NCBI GenBank assembly: GCA_963755755.1
Contig: CAVWLJ010000017.1
Span: forward strand, 145,744-209,743
Reading direction: 5' to 3'
DNA length: 64,000 nucleotides
Source of the DNA: DATKNA01 sp963755755
GTDB lineage: Bacteria > Actinomycetota > Actinomycetes > Actinomycetales > Kineosporiaceae
Position numbers and translations under genes: made by a program. The notes under the pieces were generated by a model, which ran no database searches, was not told the DNA's origin, and was given only the letters and a program-made list of their open reading frames with translations. Shown here one piece after another: positions 58,113-64,000 of this stretch. The stretch's first letter is position 1; every line of letters begins with the position of its first letter.

Positions 58113-59147
58113 GTGACGGACTTCCCGCTGCTGCCGACGTCGCTCGTCGGCAGCTACCCGCAGCCCGAGTGGCTGATCGACAGGGGCAAGCTCGCGGGCC
58201 GCTTCCCCCCACGGGTGCGCGCGAAGGAGCTGTGGCGGGTCGAGCCCGGCCTGCTCGCCGAGGCCCAGGACGACGCGACCGTGCTCGCTGTGCGCGCCCA
58301 GGAGCGGGCGGGGCTCGACATCGTCACCGACGGCGAGATCCGGCGCGAGAGCTACTCCAATCACTTCGCCACCGCGCTCGACGGGGTCGACGTCGACAAC
58401 CCGGGCAGCGCTCTCGACCGCAGTGGGCACCCCAACCCGGTGCCGCGGGTTGTGGGGCCCATCCGCCGGCCGCACCCGGTGCAGGTGCGCGATCTGCAGT
58501 TCCTGCGCTCAGTCACCGATCGGCCGGTGAAGATCACTGTCCCCGGTCCGTTCACGATGAGCCAGCAGGCGCAGATCGAGCACTATGCCGATCCCGCCGA
58601 CGCGGCGCTGGACTACGCCGCCGCCGTGAACGCCGAGATCCAGGACCTGTTCGCCGCGGGCGCAGACCTCGTGCAGATCGACGAGCCCTACATGCAGGCG
58701 CGGCCGGACGCGGCGCGCGAGTACGGGGTCGCCGCGCTGCAGCGGGCCCTCGACGGCGTGACCGGCAGGACCGCCGTGCACATCTGCTTCGGGTACGCCG
58801 CGATCATCCACGAACGTCCGTCCGGTTACTCCTTCCTCCCGGAGCTGGCGGCGGTGCCGGCGCAGCAGGTGTCCATCGAGACCGGGCAGTCGGGGCTCGA
58901 CCTCGGGGTGCTGCGGGAGCTGAGCGACAAGACCGTGATCCTCGGGGTCATCGACCTGTCGACACCGGAGGTGGAGTCGGTCGAGACGGTCGCGCGGCGG
59001 GTGCGGCGCGCGTTCGAGTACCTGCCGCCCGAACGGCTCGTGATCGCGCCGGACTGCGGGATGAAGTACCTGCCCCGCCAGAGCGCGGACGGCAAGATGC
59101 GGGCGATGGCGGGCGCCGCGGCACTGCTGAGGGAGGAGCTCGGATGA
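58113..59147 (+). CDS. MetE-like cobalamin-independent methyltransferase domain protein
   Basis: 344 residues, about half of MetE and matching only its C-terminal barrel. The zinc site is complete by alignment of pattern: His223 and Cys225 in HICFGYA, Glu256 in VSIETGQSG, Cys315 in PDCGMKY. It also has VTDGEIRRESYSNHF and QIDEPYM. The family includes methionine synthase II-like proteins and epoxyalkane:coenzyme M transferase, so a thiol or methyl transfer is likely. As first gene of the aromatic operon, coupled to the CoA-transferase gene (ATGA), a catabolic role is more likely than methionine synthesis. GTG start with GGGGG upstream. Confidence 0.8.
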   Translation: MTDFPLLPTSLVGSYPQPEWLIDRGKLAGRFPPRVRAKELWRVEPGLLAEAQDDATVLAVRAQERAGLDIVTDGEIRRESYSNHFATALDGVDVDNPGSALDRSGHPNPVPRVVGPIRRPHPVQVRDLQFLRSVTDRPVKITVPGPFTMSQQAQIEHYADPADAALDYAAAVNAEIQDLFAAGADLVQIDEPYMQARPDAAREYGVAALQRALDGVTGRTAVHICFGYAAIIHERPSGYSFLPELAAVPAQQVSIETGQSGLDLGVLRELSDKTVILGVIDLSTPEVESVETVARRVRRAFEYLPPERLVIAPDCGMKYLPRQSADGKMRAMAGAAALLREELG

Positions 59148-60345
59148 CGCCGGAGGCGGCCGGCGACGGCGCTGCCGAGGACCGGCCTGGACCCCTGGCC
59201 GGGATCCTCGTGGCCGACTTCTCGCGCGTGCTCGCGGGCCCGTACGCCTCGATGCTCCTCGCGGACATGGGCGCCGACGTCGTCAAGGTCGAGAGCCCCC
59301 GGGGTGACGACACCCGCACCTGGGTGCCGCCGACCCGCGACGGCGTCTCGACGTACTTCCTGGGCGTCAACCGCAACAAGCGCTCGGTCGCGCTGGACCT
59401 CGCCGACGACGGCGACGTCGGGCTGGCCCGCGAGCTCGCCGGCCGCGCCGACGTGCTGCTCGAGAACTTCAGGCCCGGGGGACTCGACCGGTTCGGGCTG
59501 GGCTACGAGGCCGTGGCCGACGTCAACCCGCGGCATCGTATACGCGTCGATCACCGGCTTCGGCTCCGGCGGCGGGCGGGCGCTGCCGGGCTACGACCTC
59601 ATCGTCCAGGCCATCTCGGGCCTCATGAGCCTGACGGGTGATCCGGACGGACCGCCGTACCGGGCAGGCATCTCGGTCTTCGACGTGATGACCGGCCTGC
59701 ATGCGACCATCGGCGTCCTCGCGGCCCTCAACCACCGCTCGGCCACGGGCCGCGGGCAGCACGTCGAGGTCAACCTGCTGTCCTCCGCGCTCTCCGGGCT
59801 CGTCAACCAGTCGAGCGCGGTGGTCGCGGGTGGCGTCGTCCCCTTCCGGATGGGCAACGCCCACCCGAGCCTCTTCCCGTACGACGCGCTGCCGACCGCC
59901 GATCGAGAGCTGATCATCACGGCGGGCAACGACGGGCAGTTCCGCAAGCTCTGCGAGGTGCTCGGCCTCCCGGAGCTCGTGGACGACCCACGGTTCCGCG
60001 GCAACCAGGACCGGACGGCGAACCGGGAGGCGCTGCGGCGCGCTGCTCGTCGAGCGGCTCCGCACCCGCACCGCCGACGCGTGGTTCACCGACCTCATCG
60101 CGGCCGGCGTCCCGTGCGGGCCGATCAACACGGTGGACGGCGGGGTGGCCTTCGCCGAGCAGCTGGGCCTCGACCCGGTGGTCCGGATCGGGCCCGACGC
60201 CGTCCCCTCGGTACGCCACCCGATCTCGTTCTCGGTGACACCCGCCCGGCACACCCTGCCACCCCCCGACCTGGACGAGCACGGCGCCGCGATCCGGGCC
60301 TGGCTGCAGGGCCCGGACGAGCGGGCGGAGCGGAGACCCGCGTGA
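59144..60345 (+). CDS. CaiB/BaiF family CoA transferase, two frameshifts
   Basis: About 399 residues. Family III CoA-transferase marks: GPLAGILVADFSRVLAGPYA, MLLADMGADVVKVE, NRNKRSVALDL, and the catalytic Asp in SVFDVMTGLHA. Frame changes near 59531 (DVNP to GIVYASITGFGSGGGRALPG, one extra C) and near 60037 (EALR to ALLVERLRTRTADAWF, one extra G). It should make a CoA thioester of an organic acid, here probably a ring-cleavage product. It is coupled on both sides by ATGA/GTGA overlaps. Confidence 0.88.
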
Positions 60346-61145
60346 GCGAGCGCCCGGACTACCCCACGTCCCTCGGCACCTCCGACGCGGACAGCATCCG
60401 CCTGCTCGGGCAGGACCTCGCCCAGGACCTCATGGGCACCGTCGGTTTCGGCGAGCTCGCCTTCTGGCTCGTCGCCGGCCGGCGTCCGACGTCCGGGCAG
60501 GTCCGCGTCTTCGAAGCCGTGCTGGTCGCGCTCGCCGATCACGGCTTCACGCCGACCGCCATCGCCGCCCGGCTCACCTACCTGAGTGCGCCCGACGCGC
60601 TGCAAGGCGCCTTGGCCGCCGGCCTGCTCGGCGGGGGCTCGCGCTTCCTCGGGGTCACGGAGGACGCCGGTCGCTTCCTCGCCGCGGCGCTCGCGGCGCA
60701 CCCGGGGCCGCTGCCGGTCGACGACGCGGGATGGGACGCGCTCGCGCTCGACGTCGTCCGGGCCACCCGCGCCGCCGGCCGGTACGTGCCGGGGCTCGGC
60801 CACCCGGTGCACAAGGTGCGCGATCCCCGGACGCCGGCGCTGCTGGCGATCGCCGAGGAGGAGGGGTTGCGAGGTCCGCACCTGCGCCTCTTCGAGGCCG
60901 TCGGCCGGGTGCACCCGGAGGTGCTCGGGCGCACCCTCCCGCTCAACGGCGCCGGGGTGTGCGGGGCCGCGCTCGCCGATCTCGACCTGCCGGTGGAGCT
61001 GCTCCGAGGGTTCGCCCTGCTCGCGCGCGCGGCGGGCCTGCTCGGTCAGCTCGCCGAGGAGCGTCGACGGCCGATCGCGATGGACATGTACCTCGACATC
61101 GACCGGCACGCGGTCTACGTCCCGGATCAGCACGACGGCGAATGA
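60342..61145 (+). CDS. citrate synthase-like / citryl-CoA lyase-type protein
   Basis: 267 residues, shorter than citrate synthase and near the size of stand-alone citryl-CoA lyases. It keeps PGLGHPVHK with the catalytic His, NGAGVCGAALADL and GFALLARAAGLLGQLAEER, while the N-terminal domain of citrate synthase is missing. It should cleave or form a C-C bond of a CoA ester such as citryl-CoA. In this operon it follows a CoA transferase and precedes an extradiol dioxygenase, so it may split the CoA-activated ring-cleavage product. Clean frame. Confidence 0.82.
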   Translation: MSERPDYPTSLGTSDADSIRLLGQDLAQDLMGTVGFGELAFWLVAGRRPTSGQVRVFEAVLVALADHGFTPTAIAARLTYLSAPDALQGALAAGLLGGGSRFLGVTEDAGRFLAAALAAHPGPLPVDDAGWDALALDVVRATRAAGRYVPGLGHPVHKVRDPRTPALLAIAEEEGLRGPHLRLFEAVGRVHPEVLGRTLPLNGAGVCGAALADLDLPVELLRGFALLARAAGLLGQLAEERRRPIAMDMYLDIDRHAVYVPDQHDGE

Positions 61146-61155
61146 GGAGAGGCCG

Positions 61156-62019
61156 ATGGCCGAACTGGTGGCGGTGATCGCGTCGACGCACCACCCCTTC
61201 TACTACAAGGCGAGCACCGCTCCGCCCGGCGAGGCACCGCCGTTCGCCGCGGAGTGGGTGCGCAAGGTGGAGGCGTTCCGCGAGACGTTGACCCGCGCGA
61301 ACCCCGACGTCCTCCTGCTCGTCGGCTCCGACCACTTCCACCAGCTGTGGCTGGACAACATGCCGCAGTTCCTCGTCGGCCACGCCGAGGAGTACGACGC
61401 GAACTGGTACAACGAGGAGCGGGAGTTCGGCCTCCCCCGCATGCACATGCGCGGGGACCGCAACCTTTCCGGCCATCTCCTCCGCGGCGGCCTCGACGCC
61501 GGCTTCGACCTCGCCTTCAGCAACGAGCTGCGGCTCGACCACAGCGTGACGTGCCCGATCATCACGCTCCGGCCGCAGAACGACCTGCCCGTGGTGCCGG
61601 TCTACACGAACATCTTCGCGCCGCCGCTACCGTTGCCGAAGCGCTTCGTGGAGCTGGGCAAGGTCCTGCGTGAGCTCGTCGAGGCGTGGCCGAGCGACAA
61701 GCGGGTGGCGATCATCGGGACCGGGCACCTGTCCCTCGAGCTCGGCGGCCCGCGCCAGTTCGGCCCGCACGGGCCCGATCCGCAGTTCGACGCGAGGGCG
61801 GTCGAGTGGATCGCGAACGGGGACCTCGACGGGTGCCTCTCCGAGGTGACGCTCGACAGCCTGCACGCGCCCGGCAACGCCACCCACGGCTTCATGGACT
61901 TCATGCTCATGATGGGCGTGGCCGGCGAGAACGCGAAGGCCGACTACGTCGACACCTACGACCTGTTCCACACGATGGAGGCCTACTTCACCTGGTACCC
62001 GAAGGGATCCCCGGCATGA
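61156..62019 (+). CDS. LigB-type extradiol dioxygenase, catalytic beta subunit
   Basis: 287 residues. LigB superfamily: His12 and His13 in STHHPF as iron ligands/acid-base, LLLVGSDHFHQLW, the ligand Glu in the C-terminal half, and IGTGHLSLELGGP with the conserved His. It opens a catechol-type ring next to the hydroxyls using Fe(II) and O2. Relatives include protocatechuate 4,5-dioxygenase and gallate dioxygenase; the substrate is not fixed. GAGGAGAGG stands before the ATG. The alpha subunit follows. Confidence 0.88.
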   Translation: MAELVAVIASTHHPFYYKASTAPPGEAPPFAAEWVRKVEAFRETLTRANPDVLLLVGSDHFHQLWLDNMPQFLVGHAEEYDANWYNEEREFGLPRMHMRGDRNLSGHLLRGGLDAGFDLAFSNELRLDHSVTCPIITLRPQNDLPVVPVYTNIFAPPLPLPKRFVELGKVLRELVEAWPSDKRVAIIGTGHLSLELGGPRQFGPHGPDPQFDARAVEWIANGDLDGCLSEVTLDSLHAPGNATHGFMDFMLMMGVAGENAKADYVDTYDLFHTMEAYFTWYPKGSPA

Positions 62020-62065
62020 ACACCATCGACCGCCGGCGGCGCTCGCGAGCCTGTGGGGGCACGGG

Positions 62066-62428
62066 ATGAGCAAGTACCTGGTGAACAAGTTCCTCTTCAC
62101 CGTCGACCGCGACCCCGACCTCGTCGAGCGCTACCGCGAGGACCCGGCCGGCACCGTGGCCTGGTGGGAGGCCGAGCGCGCCAACCGCCTCCTCAACTGC
62201 ACGCCCGCGGAGTCGAGCACCTGGCTCGGCTTCGAGGACGCCGAGCGGGAGGCGCTCGCGACGCACGACCACCTCGCGCTCTTCGACCTCGGGGCCCACC
62301 CGTTCCTCACCCTGACCCTCTTCATCGCGATGTTCGAGCGGGACCACGCGGAGCCGCTCGGGTTCCAGCTGGAGTACGCGCGCAGGCTCGCCGACCGCCG
62401 GCTGCCCTACCCCGACATCACGACGTGA
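62066..62428 (+). CDS. LigA-type dioxygenase alpha subunit
   Basis: 120 residues from the ATG at 62066 (MSKYLVNKFLFTVDRDPDLV). All-helical LigA-like small subunit with WLGFEDAEREALATHD and LFDLGAHPFLTLTLF; it covers the active site of LigB. The reading upstream in the same frame gives ALASLWGHG joined to MSK, so the true start may be the ATG at 62016, with one base lost near 62030. Its stop overlaps the oxidoreductase start. Confidence 0.85.
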   Translation: MSKYLVNKFLFTVDRDPDLVERYREDPAGTVAWWEAERANRLLNCTPAESSTWLGFEDAEREALATHDHLALFDLGAHPFLTLTLFIAMFERDHAEPLGFQLEYARRLADRRLPYPDITT

Positions 62429-63465
62429 CGCCGACCGGACGTCCCGGGCCCGACGTCACGGCGGCCATGCTCACCGAGTACGGGGAGCCTCCGCGGCCGG
62501 TGCCGTTCCGGCTCCCGCAGCCCGGGCCCGGCCAGGTCGTCGTCCGGGTGTCTGCCGCACCGATCGTCCCGCTCGACCTGCTCTGCGCGACGGGGACGTC
62601 GTACTTCGGGCCGCCGCCGCTGCCCTACGTCCCCGGCGTCCAGGGTGTCGGTTCGGTGGTGAGCGGCGAAGGGCTGCCGGCGGGCACGCGGGTCTGGTTC
62701 GCCACGGACGCAGGCATGCGCCCCGGGAACGGTGGGCTCGCGACCGAGGCCGTGGTGGACGCCGGGCACCTGGTCCCGTTGCCGCCCGGGGTCACCGACA
62801 TCGACGCGGCGGCCCTCGGGCTCTCCGCCGTCGCGGCCATCATGGCGCTCACCCGCCGCGGCGGCCTCCGGCCCGGTGAACGCGTGCTCGTCCTCGGCGC
62901 CGGCGGTGTCGTCGGCCAGGTCGCGGTCCAGGTCGCCGTCGCCCTCGGAGCCGGGGCGGTCGTCGCGGCCAGTCGGCGCCCGCTCGCGCGCGAGCGGGCG
63001 CTCGAACGGGGTGCCTCTGCGGTCGCGGACCTGGCGGACGCCGATGTCGACGAACTGGAGCGCCGGCTCCGCGACGCCGCAGGCGGCCCCGTCGACCTCG
63101 TGGTCGACCCCGTCTGCGGCGACGCGACGACCGCCGCGCTCCGTCTGCTCGCCCCCGGCGGACGCCTCGTCCACCTCGGTTCCAGCGGTGGCACGACGGC
63201 CGCCTTCGCGTCGGCCGCCCTGCGCAGCGGCTCGCACAGCATCCTCGGCTACACGAACACCTCGCTGACACCCGCCGAGCGCGCCGAGGCGCTGACCGGG
63301 GTGCTCGACCTGGCGACCGTCGGGCGCTGCGTGGTCGACGTCGAGGCTTTCCGGCTCGCCGAGGTCGCGCAGGCCTGGACCAGGGCCGGGGCCGGTCCGG
63401 ACGGGCGCGTCGTCGTGCTGCCGGGGGACGACCAGGGAGAGGTCAGCCGGAGAGCATCCCGCTGA
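62425..63465 (+). CDS. quinone oxidoreductase-like zinc-free MDR protein
   Basis: 346 residues. Medium-chain reductase of the NADPH:quinone reductase type: no zinc-ligand cysteines, GroES-like part to about 130, then a Rossmann fold with VLVLGAGGVVGQVAVQVAVA and a C-terminal LGSSGGTTAAF and VLDLATVGR. It may reduce a quinone or an enone arising in ring breakdown. GTG start overlaps the LigA stop; the last 23 bases overlap the convergent peptidoglycan-binding gene. Confidence 0.83.
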   Translation: MTPTGRPGPDVTAAMLTEYGEPPRPVPFRLPQPGPGQVVVRVSAAPIVPLDLLCATGTSYFGPPPLPYVPGVQGVGSVVSGEGLPAGTRVWFATDAGMRPGNGGLATEAVVDAGHLVPLPPGVTDIDAAALGLSAVAAIMALTRRGGLRPGERVLVLGAGGVVGQVAVQVAVALGAGAVVAASRRPLARERALERGASAVADLADADVDELERRLRDAAGGPVDLVVDPVCGDATTAALRLLAPGGRLVHLGSSGGTTAAFASAALRSGSHSILGYTNTSLTPAERAEALTGVLDLATVGRCVVDVEAFRLAEVAQAWTRAGAGPDGRVVVLPGDDQGEVSRRASR

Positions 63466-63901
63466 CCAGCGCCTGCCACGTGACCGGCCCGACGACGCCG
63501 TCGACGGTCACCGACGGGATGTCGGTGTGCAGCGCCTGCTGGAAGCCGCGGACCGCGGCGTCCGTCTTCGCCCCGAAGACGCCGTCCACGGCGAGGCCCT
63601 TGCTCGGGTCGCCCGACAGGTTGCGGAACTGGAACTCCTCCTGCACACCCCGCACCGCGTCGCCCGTGCTGCCCTGCTGCACGGTGACGACGAGCGCGGC
63701 CCAGGTCACCGGGCCGACGACCCCGTCCACGGTGAGGTGCTTGGCCTGCTGGAAGGCCCGCACGGCGGCCTCCGTCGCCGAGCCGAAGATCCCGTCGACG
63801 GTGACGGCGTGGCCCCGGGCCCGCAGCAGGTCCTGCAGGGTACGTACCGGGTGGTTCTCGTCGCCCTGGCGAACGACGGGCCAGGGACTGAGCTGGGCCA
63901 T
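63443..63901 (-). CDS. peptidoglycan-binding protein with two PG_binding_1 domains
   Basis: 152 residues with two copies of the PG-binding repeat: VRTLQDLLRARGHAVTVDGI to VVGPVTWAAL, and AVRGVQEEFQFRNLSGDPSK to VVGPVTWQAL. Each has the DGxFGxxTxxAVRxFQ signature. No signal peptide or catalytic domain is visible, so it is a lone binding protein, possibly exported by another route or acting inside a larger complex. GGAGACC lies before the ATG. It converges on the aromatic operon. Confidence 0.88.
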   Translation of the reverse strand: MAQLSPWPVVRQGDENHPVRTLQDLLRARGHAVTVDGIFGSATEAAVRAFQQAKHLTVDGVVGPVTWAALVVTVQQGSTGDAVRGVQEEFQFRNLSGDPSKGLAVDGVFGAKTDAAVRGFQQALHTDIPSVTVDGVVGPVTWQALVSGMLSG

Positions 63902-64000
63902 GAGGTCTCCTCTGATCGCGACACTGTCGCGGGCGCCGTCCGCTACGGCGCCTCCCGACGTCCGGAGGAGCCTGGTCCCGGGGTGCCTGATACCCGCGAG

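Noticed and set aside
58113..59147. Methionine synthase MetE
   Set aside because: Half the length, lacks the N-terminal barrel, and is coupled to catabolic genes.
53579..59641. A 2020-codon open frame across racemase, cyclodeaminase, IclR, MetE-like and CoA-transferase genes
   Set aside because: It only strings together true segments of several genes with antisense and out-of-frame filler; the real genes have their own starts, stops and motifs.

Overview
The window is very GC-rich, almost fully coding DNA with frequent GTG starts and ATGA/GTGA stop-start overlaps. It looks like the chromosome of an actinobacterium, probably Pseudonocardiaceae (Pseudonocardia-like). The run purF - purM - DUF3073 - leucine/valine dehydrogenase - bldC is typical of that group. 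No tRNA, rRNA, CRISPR array, transposase, integrase or phage gene was seen.

Layout. 1-7.3 kb is a housekeeping block: DUF1501 end, sterol-carrier protein, purF, a DMT-type membrane protein, purM, DUF3073, an amino-acid dehydrogenase and bldC. 7.3-10.7 kb holds one large minus-strand gene with PAS, LOV, two GAF, SpoIIE-type phosphatase and HATPase domains, probably a blue-light input to sigma-factor control. 11.2-18.5 kb is a type IV secretion-like operon: small membrane proteins, VirB4-type ATPase, polytopic VirB6-like protein, membrane-anchored transfer protein and a two-domain peptidoglycan hydrolase. 18.6-25.6 kb has a shattered ScyD/ScyE-type gene, a GH43-like protein, an ECF sigma factor fused in one operon with an alkylguanine methyltransferase, SppA and a PAP2 phosphatase. 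25.7-28.6 kb pairs a glucose-dehydrogenase-like enzyme with a GH15 glucanase. 29-33.7 kb is a MacAB-like efflux operon with two small exported companions. 34-42 kb has a GH63-like glucosidase, a class III aminotransferase, an ABC-2 exporter and, divergent from it, a histidine kinase/response regulator pair. 42-45 kb has a NiCoT nickel/cobalt permease with a candidate Nur box, a GST-like quinone reductase and a ChaB/Rho-N protein. 45-52.6 kb is kdpFABCD on the minus strand, led by an extra 27-residue membrane peptide. 52.7-63.5 kb is catabolic: a nuclease-like EEP protein, proline racemase plus ornithine-cyclodeaminase homologue, an amidohydrolase, an IclR regulator and an operon of MetE-like, CoA-transferase, citrate-synthase-like, LigB, LigA and quinone-oxidoreductase genes. 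A peptidoglycan-binding protein closes the window.

Sequence quality matters here. About twenty otherwise normal genes contain a single-base frameshift, nearly all explained by one inserted G or C. Two zones (18.6-19.8 kb and 45.0-48.9 kb) are broken many times over. Housekeeping genes such as purF and purM are affected, so uncorrected sequencing error is likelier than decay. For broken genes I give the full span and say where the frame changes.
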